This document shows, piece after piece, positions 17,470 to 25,382 of a DNA stretch of 38,602 nucleotides (positions are counted from its first letter, which is position 1; every line of letters begins with the position of its first letter). The notes under the pieces were generated by a model. It was not told the origin of the DNA, made no database searches, and saw only the letters and a program-made list of their open reading frames with translations. A program made the translations under genes and the position numbers. Source of the stretch: an uncultured Aeromonadaceae bacterium (GTDB taxonomy: Bacteria; Pseudomonadota; Gammaproteobacteria; Enterobacterales; Aeromonadaceae); the NCBI GenBank assembly GCA_945957385.1, contig CAMFKP010000038.1, positions 1-38,602 of the forward strand, written 5' to 3'.

Positions 17470-17685
17470 ATGACTATGTCGCTTGAAGTACTGGAACAAC
17501 TGGAAGCCAAGGTGCAGACCGCGGTGGATAACATCGCGCTGCAGAAGATGGAAATCGATGAGCTGAAGGCTCAGAACCAACGGCTCAAGGATGAGAACCA
17601 GCAACTGCGCAATGATCATCAAGCCTGGCAAGAGCGTTTGCGCGCCCTGCTTGGCAAGATGGATCAGATGGCAGACGCAGTCTGA
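17470..17685 (+). CDS. zapB: Cell-division protein ZapB (coiled coil)
   Basis: A 71-residue, almost entirely helical coiled-coil protein that bundles at the Z ring through ZapA and links it to the chromosome terminus via MatP. It opens with [16 protein letters not shown] and continues with heptads through [15 protein letters not shown] to [15 protein letters not shown], matching the ends of E. coli ZapB (81 aa). It is about one and a half heptad pairs shorter in the middle. Three in-frame ATGs (17464, 17470, 17476) compete without a strong ribosome site. 17470 is chosen to match the E. coli N-terminus. It is convergent with rraA across a strong terminator. Confidence 0.92.
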   Translation: MTMSLEVLEQLEAKVQTAVDNIALQKMEIDELKAQNQRLKDENQQLRNDHQAWQERLRALLGKMDQMADAV

Positions 17686-17710
17686 CCCCATTGCACCCCA
17701 GCTAGATAGC

Positions 17711-17742
17711 ACAACGCCGGCGATTGCCGGCGTTGTTATTTC
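17711..17742. terminator. Terminator between zapB and rraA
   Basis: A perfect 11-bp stem (ACAACGCCGGC / GCCGGCGTTGT, loop GATT) is followed by TATTTCT on the plus strand. It can also serve rraA from the other side. Confidence 0.85.
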
Positions 17743-17760
17743 TGCGCACTGTAGCGGCGG

Positions 17761-18246
17761 TCACTCGAGATCCAGGGGTTCCGGTGACAGTATGATGCCG
17801 GTGGTGTCGGCATACAGATGGTCATCCGGCAGGAAGGTGACACCACCGAAGTTGACCGGCAGATCGGTTTCGCCGACATCGGTATCGTCGGCACCGACCG
17901 GAATTGAGGCCAGGGCCTGGATGCCGATATCGAGGTCACCCAGCGCATCGACTTCACGCACGCTGCCATAGCAGACGATCCCTTCCCAGCCATTTTCCAT
18001 CGCTGTGGTGGCCAGTTCGGCATCCAGCAGGGCGCGACGCAGTGAGCCGCCGCCATCGATCAACAATACACGGCCGACCCCGTTTTCTTTGACGAGTTCG
18101 CTGATCAGGCCGTTGGCTTCGAAACATTTGACGGTGGTGATGACGCCGCCGAACGAGTTGCGGCCGCCATAGGTACTGAACATGGGTTCGACGACGTCGA
18201 CCAGATCAGCGTAGGTGTCACAAAGTTCTGAGGTATTGTATTCCAT
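17761..18246 (-). CDS. rraA: Regulator of RNase E activity A (RraA)
   Basis: RraA (161 residues, same as E. coli) forms a ring-shaped trimer that binds RNase E and slows mRNA decay. The N-terminus [19 protein letters not shown], the central [32 protein letters not shown] and [10 protein letters not shown] are characteristic of the RraA/MenG-like fold, which was once mis-annotated as a menaquinone methyltransferase. It is downstream of hslVU on the same strand, with hairpins in the 120-base gap, so it is probably expressed at least partly from its own promoter. The C-terminal tail LSPEPLDLE is acidic, as in homologues. Confidence 0.96.
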   Translation of the reverse strand: MEYNTSELCDTYADLVDVVEPMFSTYGGRNSFGGVITTVKCFEANGLISELVKENGVGRVLLIDGGGSLRRALLDAELATTAMENGWEGIVCYGSVREVDALGDLDIGIQALASIPVGADDTDVGETDLPVNFGGVTFLPDDHLYADTTGIILSPEPLDLE

Positions 18247-18291
18247 GGCTTTTTACCGAAGTGGATACAGGTGGCACAAGTATAAGGAGAG

Positions 18292-18320
18292 GCGGGGGCT
18301 TTTCATAGCAAAACCCCCGC
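18292..18320 (-). terminator. Hairpin downstream of hslU
   Basis: GCGGGGG-C-TTTT (18292-18303) pairs with AAAACCCCCGC (18310-18320), with one bulged base. On the minus strand it falls between hslU and rraA. The flanking T content is low, so termination may be partial. Confidence 0.6.
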
Positions 18321-18343
18321 AGGCTGCGAGTGATATCGCGAAT

Positions 18344-18363
18344 CGGCGGCCTGGCGGCCGCCG
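18344..18363 (-). terminator. G+C hairpin at the hslU 3' end
   Basis: A perfect 8-bp stem (CGGCGGCC / GGCCGCCG, loop TGGC) begins 3 bases after the hslU stop codon. It has no T-run and may protect the 3' end of the hslVU message. Confidence 0.5.
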
Positions 18364-18366
18364 GCG

Positions 18367-19692
<1,326 letters not shown>

Positions 19693-19725
19693 GGGGATTC
19701 CTCGGATACCGGAGTACGGGCCGCG

Positions 19726-20259
19726 TCAGGCGGTCGCGTAGTCCAGCACCTCAATAATGTGGTTGTGGTTGGTGAAGACGCAGATGTCGCCGGCGATGGT
19801 CAGCGCCTTGCGTACTATCTCCTCGGCATCGAGTTCGGTGTTTTCCAGCAGTGCGCGGGCGGCTGCCTGGGCATAGTTCCCCCCGGAGCCGATGGCGATC
19901 AGATCCTGCTCCGGCTGCACGACATCGCCATTGCCGGTGATGATGAACGACTTGCTGGCATCGGCCACCGCCAGCAGCGCCTCCAGGCGGCGCAACGCGC
20001 GGTCGGTGCGCCACTCTTTGGCCAGTGCCACGGCGGCACGCTCCAGGTTGCCCTGGTGGGCTTGCAGTTTGGCTTCGAAACGCTCCAGCAGCGTGAAGGC
20101 ATCGGCGGTGCCGCCAGCAAATCCGGCCAGCACCTTGCCTTGATACAGGCGGTGGACCTTGCGGGCGTTGCCCTTCATGACGGTATTGCCGAGAGAGACC
20201 TGGCCATCGCCGCCGATCACTACCCGGCCATTGCGCCGGACCGATACGATTGTAGTCAC
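19726..20259 (-). CDS. hslV: ATP-dependent protease peptidase subunit HslV
   Basis: The proteasome-like threonine peptidase (177 residues). After removal of the initiator Met, Thr1 of [10 protein letters not shown] is the nucleophile. [26 protein letters not shown] sequence, [17 protein letters not shown], and [21 protein letters not shown] are diagnostic. The start is GTG 20257-20259, preceded by AGGA at 8 bases. The frame is open for 15 more codons, but an N-terminal extension would bury the catalytic threonine, so it is rejected. A near-perfect heat-shock promoter lies about 60 bases upstream. Confidence 0.98.
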   Translation of the reverse strand: MTTIVSVRRNGRVVIGGDGQVSLGNTVMKGNARKVHRLYQGKVLAGFAGGTADAFTLLERFEAKLQAHQGNLERAAVALAKEWRTDRALRRLEALLAVADASKSFIITGNGDVVQPEQDLIAIGSGGNYAQAAARALLENTELDAEEIVRKALTIAGDICVFTNHNHIIEVLDYATA

Positions 20260-20320
20260 GGTGAATCCTCGCTTGCTGCGGATGAATGTGCCGGTGCCGT
20301 GCACCGGGCCATGGGTGCAG

Positions 20321-20349
20321 TTATGGGGGTGGGCGCAAGGGTTTTCAAG
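20321..20349 (-). promoter_or_regulatory. Heat-shock (sigma-32) promoter of hslVU
   Basis: Read on the minus strand, CTTGAAA (20343-20349) and CCCCATAA (20321-20328) are separated by 14 bases. This matches the RpoH consensus CTTGAAA-N11-16-CCCATnT closely. It gives an untranslated leader of about 55 bases to the hslV GTG. Confidence 0.88.
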
Positions 20350-20408
20350 GGTGGCGCCGGCGCGGCGGGCCTGCCGCGGACAACTTCAAGCGAATTACTG
20401 CTGCGCTA

Positions 20409-20589
20409 GCAGGAGAGGGGATTTATTTCGCTGGCAGGCGTTCTTGTTGCAGAAAATAATATTTCCGTGCAGAAATTAAATAATAAAAACATATAAATCA
20501 TATGGTTATGCAATTTTATTGCAGTGGTGGGAAATAAGGGCATCGACCACGCAGCAGTTATTTCCTGCCCCCTGTCATCGTTGACAGGT
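20409..20589. repeat. A+T-rich intergenic element, copy 2
   Basis: This roughly 180-base A+T-rich block lies between the hslV promoter and the ftsN 3' end. It shares with copy 1, in the same order, an initial GCAGGAG, ATATAAATCA, a GGGAAATAAGGGCA word, and the 33-bp terminal module (20557-20589), which differs from copy 1 at only two bases. The perfect hairpin CCTGTCA-TCGT-TGACAGG is at 20571-20588. The middle part is shorter and lacks the long terminator stem found in copy 1. No gene is visible in it. Confidence 0.7.
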
Positions 20590-20610
20590 CGGCATGGACG
20601 CGATTAACAG

Positions 20611-20630
20611 AACGGGCCCGCAGGCCCGTT
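20611..20630 (-). terminator. ftsN terminator hairpin
   Basis: A perfect 8-bp G+C-rich stem (AACGGGCC / GGCCCGTT, loop CGCA) begins 3 bases after the ftsN stop on the minus strand. The following sequence CTGTTAATCG is only modestly T-rich. Confidence 0.65.
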
Positions 20631-20632
20631 GT

Positions 20633-21415
20633 TTATTTCATCCAGATGGTGCAGTTATCTACCAGATGCTTGGCTTTCATCGCCGCGCGTTGCCCTTCGG
20701 CATCCGCCTTGCTGGCGAACGGTCCCAGCACCACCTTGTACCAGGTGCTGCCGTTGACCTGACCCTGCACGACTTGCGCGGTGTGGCCCTGGAAGGCCAG
20801 GCGCAGCTTCATCGATGACGCCTGGTCATTGGTACGGAAGGCGCCGCATTGCATCAGATAGCCGCGGCCTGCCGGCTCGGCGGCGGGCGTTGCCGTGGCG
20901 GTGGTCGGTGCCGGTTTATCGCTGACCGGTTGCCCGGTCAGCAGCGCGGCGGCGCGTTCGGCATCGCTTTGTGGCAGCACGGCGGCGCCACTTTGTTGCT
21001 GCGCCTTGAGCCGCTCCTGCTCCAGCCTCTTCTTCTCGGCTTCAGCCTGGGCCAGCAGACGTTTTTGCTGTTCCGGATCGACGCTCAAGTCGGTCGGCGA
21101 GGCGCCGCTGGGCAGATCGACATTCACCTCTTTGTTTTCCAGCAAGGTCATGTAGTCGAACTTCTCTTTGGCGGGGCGCTGATCCTCGATCGGAATCGGC
21201 TTGGCCTTGACCACAGGGGCGGTTTCCGGTTTCGGCTCGCCGGCACGGCCTTTGATGATGTAAAGGAAGACGCCGAAACCGATTAGCAGCGCCAGGGCCA
21301 GTACGGCACGGAACACCGGGAACGGTGGTCGTGACGGCTGGCGCCCGCCGGAGCGGGACGCTGGCTTGCGCTTACCGCGCTGCGGTCGAGCCTTGCGGAC
21401 GTAATCCTGATTCAT
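20633..21415 (-). CDS. ftsN: Cell-division protein FtsN
   Basis: A bitopic divisome activator of 260 residues. A basic cytoplasmic tail (1-33) is followed by one membrane helix (about 36-55, VFRAVLALALLIGFGVFLYI). A periplasmic segment contains the essential helix-like motif KFDYMTLLENKEV (85-97), then a Glu/Gln-rich linker coiled coil (115-140). A C-terminal SPOR domain (about 184-260) binds denuded septal glycan. Cys190 and Cys255 correspond to the conserved SPOR disulfide. ATG 21413-21415 is chosen; the frame is open upstream inside argS. The start lies one base after the argS stop codon, an unusually tight coupling with a synthetase gene. Confidence 0.95.
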   Translation of the reverse strand: MNQDYVRKARPQRGKRKPASRSGGRQPSRPPFPVFRAVLALALLIGFGVFLYIIKGRAGEPKPETAPVVKAKPIPIEDQRPAKEKFDYMTLLENKEVNVDLPSGASPTDLSVDPEQQKRLLAQAEAEKKRLEQERLKAQQQSGAAVLPQSDAERAAALLTGQPVSDKPAPTTATATPAAEPAGRGYLMQCGAFRTNDQASSMKLRLAFQGHTAQVVQGQVNGSTWYKVVLGPFASKADAEGQRAAMKAKHLVDNCTIWMK

Positions 21416-21416
21416 G

Positions 21417-23159
21417 TTACATGCGCTCCAGAACCCGGATGCCCAGCAGATCCAGACCCTGACGCAGCACCTTGGCGGTGGCGTCACACAGTGTCAGACG
21501 GCTGGCCTTCAACTCGGCGCTGACGCCGTCCTTGTTGATCGGACAGGCCTCGTAGAAGCTCATGAACAGACCGGAGAGCTCGTACAGGTAGGTACACATC
21601 AGGTGTGGCATGCCCTTGGCGGCGACGTTTTGCACGGCATCATTGAACTGCATCAGCTTCTGCGCCAACGCCTCTTCGGCCGGTGCATCCAGTACCACGG
21701 CGCCCGGCTGGGCCTCATCGCCGGCCCGGCGGAAGATGGACTGGATACGGGTATAGGCGTACTGCAGGTAAGGGGCCGTGTTGCCCTCGAACGCCAGCAT
21801 ATTGTCCCAGTCGAAGATGTAGTCGGTGGTGCGGTTCTTCGACAGGTCGGCATACTTGATGGCACCCATTGCCACGGCATGTACCACTTCGGCTTGCTCG
21901 TCGGCGGACAATTCGCTGTTACGGCTGGCCATCAGGTCGCGGGCGCGTTGTTCGGCTTCATCCAGCAGTTCGGCCAGCTTGACGGTGCCGCCGGAGCGGG
22001 TCTTGAACGGCTTGCCATCCTTGCCCAGCATCATGCCGAAGGCGGCGTGCTCAAGCGAAACCTGTTCCGGCACGTAACCGGCCTTGCGGGCTATGGTCCA
22101 GGCCTGCATCAGATGCTGGTGCTGACGCGAGTCGATAAAATAGAGCACACGATCCGCGCCCAGGGTTTCGACGCGGTACTTGGCACAGGCAATGTCGGTG
22201 GTGGTGTAGAGGTAGCCACCATCTTTCTTGCGGATGATGACGCCCATGGCCTCGCCATCCTTACCCTTGTACTCGTCGAGGTAGACGACCAGAGCGCCAT
22301 CGTCTTCAACCGCCATGCCCTTGGCCTGCAGATCGCTGACGATCTGCGGCAGCATCGGGTTGTACAGGCTTTCGCCCATCACATCCTTGGCGCTCAGGCT
22401 GACATTCAGACGGTCATAGATGCGCTGATTTTGCGCCATCGTCAGGTCGACCAGCTTCTTCCACATGGTGCGGCAGTAGGCATCGCCCCCCTGCAGCTTG
22501 ACGACATAGCCGCGTGCGCGCTCGGCGAACGCCTCATCTTCGTCGTAATGCTTCTTCGCCTCGCGATAGAAGGCTTCCAGATCGGCCAGCTCCATGTCGC
22601 TGGCGTGTTCGTTTTCCATCTTTTCCAGATAGGCGATCAGCATGCCGAACTGGGTACCCCAGTCACCGACGTGGTTGGCCCGGATCACCTTGTGGCCCAG
22701 GAACTCCAGCGTGCGGGTGGCCGCATCGCCGATGACGGTCGAGCGAATGTGGTGTACCGCCATCTCCTTGGCGACGTTTGGCGCCGAGTAGTCGACGACG
22801 ATGGTCTGAGCCGGGGTCGCCGCTTTTACGCCGAGGCGCGGATCAGCGGCCAGCGCCTGTACCTGACGCGCCAGCCATTGGCTGTCGAGGTAGAAATTGA
22901 TGAAGCCGGGACCGGCGATCTCAACCTTGGCGACGCGCTCGGAGGCCGGTAGGGCGTCGATGATGTGTTGTGCCAGCTCACGCGGATTCTTGCCGGCCGG
23001 TTTGGCCAGCAGCATGGCCAGGTTGGTGGCCAGATCACCGTGTGCCTTATCCTTGGTGTTATCCACCTGAATGCGGGGGGCGACATCGGCTGGCACCACG
23101 CCCGCGGCGATCAGGTTGGTCACACACTGCTCCAGCAGCTGGTGAATATGCTCTTTCAT
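21417..23159 (-). CDS. argS: Arginyl-tRNA synthetase ArgS
   Basis: A class I synthetase of 580 residues that charges tRNA-Arg. An additional N-terminal domain covers residues 1-115, followed by a Rossmann catalytic core and a C-terminal anticodon-binding helical domain ending in [13 protein letters not shown]. Core blocks are [51 protein letters not shown] and [15 protein letters not shown], the last being the KMSKS-equivalent loop of ArgS. The HIGH motif, HVGH in E. coli, reads AVHH here (EMAVHHIRS). By recollection, the N-terminal third resembles Shewanella-type ArgS while the core resembles the enteric/Vibrio type. The rest of the core is well conserved and no second argS is in the window, so it is probably functional. 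Confidence 0.96.
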   Translation of the reverse strand: MKEHIHQLLEQCVTNLIAAGVVPADVAPRIQVDNTKDKAHGDLATNLAMLLAKPAGKNPRELAQHIIDALPASERVAKVEIAGPGFINFYLDSQWLARQVQALAADPRLGVKAATPAQTIVVDYSAPNVAKEMAVHHIRSTVIGDAATRTLEFLGHKVIRANHVGDWGTQFGMLIAYLEKMENEHASDMELADLEAFYREAKKHYDEDEAFAERARGYVVKLQGGDAYCRTMWKKLVDLTMAQNQRIYDRLNVSLSAKDVMGESLYNPMLPQIVSDLQAKGMAVEDDGALVVYLDEYKGKDGEAMGVIIRKKDGGYLYTTTDIACAKYRVETLGADRVLYFIDSRQHQHLMQAWTIARKAGYVPEQVSLEHAAFGMMLGKDGKPFKTRSGGTVKLAELLDEAEQRARDLMASRNSELSADEQAEVVHAVAMGAIKYADLSKNRTTDYIFDWDNMLAFEGNTAPYLQYAYTRIQSIFRRAGDEAQPGAVVLDAPAEEALAQKLMQFNDAVQNVAAKGMPHLMCTYLYELSGLFMSFYEACPINKDGVSAELKASRLTLCDATAKVLRQGLDLLGIRVLERM

Positions 23160-23370
23160 CTCTGTCCACCCAATTTAAAAACACATGCAGTACGAAATTC
23201 GAAGGGGGCAAATTTTACTCTGAATAGCGGCGGCTGACTACCTTAGACCGGCAGATGGGTGTTGGCCGGCTTTATGCTTGCTGTGGGTCAAGGCTATCTG
23301 TAGCGCCGGCAGCGATCCGCAATGCGTGTGTATCCGTACTGAACTAAAAGTGCCATCGCGAGGAGGAACC

Positions 23371-23946
23371 ATGCGCCTACCCCTGTTTCCGTTATCGATC
23401 CACCTGTTTCCTGGCGGCATCATTCCACTGCGGATCTTCGAGCCGCGTTATCTGCGGTTGTTGGCGTTGAGTCAGGTCCAGGGCTTTGGTCTCTGCCTGC
23501 TGGGACGGACCCGGGAAGATGGACAGACGCCGCTGTTATCGTTGGGTACCCGGGTGGAGGTGATTGATTTCAATCAGTTGGAGGACGAGACGTTGGGGAT
23601 CACGGTGCGGGGCATCGAGCGTTATCGTCTGAGCCGAATCGAGGTTGAAGAGGATGGTTTGATGTTTGGCGAGGTGACGCCGCTGCCAAACTGGGCGATC
23701 ACCGAACTGGCGCCGGATCAGGATGTACTGGCACGCAAGCTGGGTGAGCTGTTTGCCGATCATCCGGATTTTGCGGCCTATTATCCGCAACCTGAGTGGT
23801 CGAATGCCTGCTGGGTGGCGCAGCGCTGGCTGGAGGTGCTGCCGTTGGCCGGCGAGGAGAAGTTGCCGTTGCTGGAGAGTGGCGATTGCAGCGATGCGTT
23901 GCGTTTCTTGATGGAGGTGGTGCACGAGCCGCTGCGCCCCCATTGA
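23371..23946 (+). CDS. Lon N-terminal (LAN/PUA-like) domain protein
   Basis: A 191-residue stand-alone version of the Lon protease substrate-binding N-domain. It has MRLPLFPLSIHLFPGG and PLRIFEPRYLRLLALS at the N-terminus, then GTRVEVIDFNQLEDETLGITVRG-type strands and a helical C-terminal half. There is no ATPase or peptidase domain. Such proteins are common but poorly characterised; a role in binding misfolded protein or as an adaptor is only inferred. ATG 23371 is supported by a perfect AGGAGG 6 bases upstream, and the frame upstream to 23278 is rejected. It is divergent from argS and precedes the ECF sigma gene by about 180 bases. Confidence 0.88.
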   Translation: MRLPLFPLSIHLFPGGIIPLRIFEPRYLRLLALSQVQGFGLCLLGRTREDGQTPLLSLGTRVEVIDFNQLEDETLGITVRGIERYRLSRIEVEEDGLMFGEVTPLPNWAITELAPDQDVLARKLGELFADHPDFAAYYPQPEWSNACWVAQRWLEVLPLAGEEKLPLLESGDCSDALRFLMEVVHEPLRPH

Positions 23947-24000
23947 TGGCCAGGCGCATTCTGCGACGGCATCACAGTGCAGTTTGCAAAATGCAGCCAG

Positions 24001-24028
24001 TGATCCCTGCAGTGCTGGCGGGCGTATC
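24001..24028 (+). promoter_or_regulatory. Candidate ECF-sigma-dependent autoregulatory promoter
   Basis: TGATCC (24001-24006), a 16-base spacer, then CGTATC (24023-24028) lie upstream of the ECF sigma/ChrR pair. TGATCC is the -35 element known for RpoE-ChrR (ECF11-type) regulons, and CGTA is a typical ECF -10 core. The call is pattern-based only. Confidence 0.55.
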
Positions 24029-24123
24029 TGCTAGATAGGAGCATCTGGCGTAGTGGCGCAGCGATGGCACAGACAACATTCGGGTATACTGACCTCATAC
24101 CTTCTTCCCCTATCCGGAGTCCG

Positions 24124-24714
24124 ATGCGCACGCCGCAGGAACCATCCGAACCCACTTCTGACCAACTGGCGCAGTGGCTGAGTGCCGTGGCCGAACAGCG
24201 CTCGCGCGCCGCTTACCGCCAGCTGTTTGATTATTTTGCCCCGCGCATTCGAGCCTATGGCCTGCGCCACCTGCGACAGGAAGCCCAGGCGATGGAGTTG
24301 GTGCAGGAGACGTTGCTCACTGTGTGGCAGAAGGCCCACCTCTACGTGGCCGAACGCGGTTCCCCCCAGACCTGGATCTTTACCGTGATGCGGAACCAAT
24401 GCTTTGACATGTTGCGGCGGCAGATGAACAGCCGCGAGCAGCTGGTTGCAGAGGATCTATGGCCGGTGCTGGAGCCGGCGCTGGATTTGACCGCCGGCGA
24501 TCCGGGGGAGCAGCAGATTCTGTCGCGTCAGCTGGCGCAATATGTCCATCTGTTGCCGGCGGCACAGCAGGAGGTGGTGCGGGGGGTCTATCTGCAAGAG
24601 ATGACGTTACAGGAGCTGGCGGATCGATTGCAGGTCCCGCTGGGGACCATTAAATCCCGGTTGCGTCTGGCGCTGGAAAAACTTCGTGAGCAGGTAGGAC
24701 CGCATCATGATTAG
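24124..24714 (+). CDS. ECF-type RNA polymerase sigma factor (RpoE/ChrR-partner group)
   Basis: A 196-residue alternative sigma factor. The sigma2 domain has YRQLFDYFAPRIRAYGLRH, then AMELVQETLLTVWQKA and the 2.4-like TWIFTVMRNQCFDMLRR. The sigma4 domain has LPAAQQEVVRGVYLQEMTLQELA with helix-turn-helix VPLGTIKSRLRLALEKLR. ATG 24124, with GGAG 6 bases upstream, is preferred to the open frame from 24064. The C-terminus overlaps the anti-sigma gene by 8 bases, so the pair is made in stoichiometric balance. By analogy with Rhodobacter RpoE-ChrR, it may respond to singlet oxygen or related oxidative stress. A candidate autoregulatory promoter lies at 24001-24028. Confidence 0.92.
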   Translation: MRTPQEPSEPTSDQLAQWLSAVAEQRSRAAYRQLFDYFAPRIRAYGLRHLRQEAQAMELVQETLLTVWQKAHLYVAERGSPQTWIFTVMRNQCFDMLRRQMNSREQLVAEDLWPVLEPALDLTAGDPGEQQILSRQLAQYVHLLPAAQQEVVRGVYLQEMTLQELADRLQVPLGTIKSRLRLALEKLREQVGPHHD

Positions 24715-25378
24715 TCACCACCCTGATATTGGCTGGTTGCAGGCGTTTGCCGCCGGCGAGTTACCGACCTCGTTGGCGTTGGCCGTGGCGCTCCACCTTG
24801 AGGCCTGCCCTGCTTGCCAGCAACAGGTACATGACCACGAGGCATGGCTGGCGCGCAACAGCTGGCATGCTGACAGCAAGACTCCTCTGGTCGCGGATCT
24901 GCCGACGGAGCAGTGGGATGCGATATTTGAATCGATCGTGACGCAACCCGAGAGCCTGGCCGCGCCCCCCCAGCCAGCGCCGCCTCAGCTGCAGTGGCAA
25001 GGGCAATCCCTGACACTACCTCGCGCCCTGCGCCACCTGACTATTCCGCCCTGGCAGCGTATTGGCAAGATTGGTCGGGCGCGATTAGCGCTGGATGGCG
25101 CGGGTCCGGAGCGTACCAGCCTGTTGGCGATTGCTCCGGGAACCGCGATTCCGGAGCACTCCCATCCTGGTTATGAAGTGACGGTGGTATTGGCCGGGGG
25201 AATTGAAGATCAGGGCGCGCACTTGGGTGCCGGCGAATTCCTGCTTTGGGAAGGGGCGGCAAGCCATGCGCCACGCAGCGCCGAGGGCTGTTTTTGTCTG
25301 ACGGTGATGGCTGCCCCGCTGCGCTTTACCCGCGGTTGGGCCCGATTGCTCAATGGCTGTTCCGATTTGCTCTACTGA
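24707..25378 (+). CDS. ChrR-type zinc anti-sigma factor with C-terminal cupin domain
   Basis: A 223-residue anti-sigma partner of the preceding gene. The N-terminal zinc-binding domain has the ligand set of ChrR: an early His (4 or 5), His30, Cys34 and Cys37 in HLEACPAC. It would sequester the sigma factor in the cytoplasm. After a Pro/Gln-rich linker (about 80-95), the C-terminal half is a cupin with AIAPGTAIPEHSHPGYEVTV, which provides the HxH and Glu metal ligands, and a later His in GAASHAPRS. Both domains are intact, so ChrR-like signal release is expected (inference). The ATG overlaps the sigma stop region. The stop lies 4 bases from the convergent priA stop with no terminator between. 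Confidence 0.92.
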   Translation: MISHHPDIGWLQAFAAGELPTSLALAVALHLEACPACQQQVHDHEAWLARNSWHADSKTPLVADLPTEQWDAIFESIVTQPESLAAPPQPAPPQLQWQGQSLTLPRALRHLTIPPWQRIGKIGRARLALDGAGPERTSLLAIAPGTAIPEHSHPGYEVTVVLAGGIEDQGAHLGAGEFLLWEGAASHAPRSAEGCFCLTVMAAPLRFTRGWARLLNGCSDLLY

Positions 25379-25382
25379 ACCA

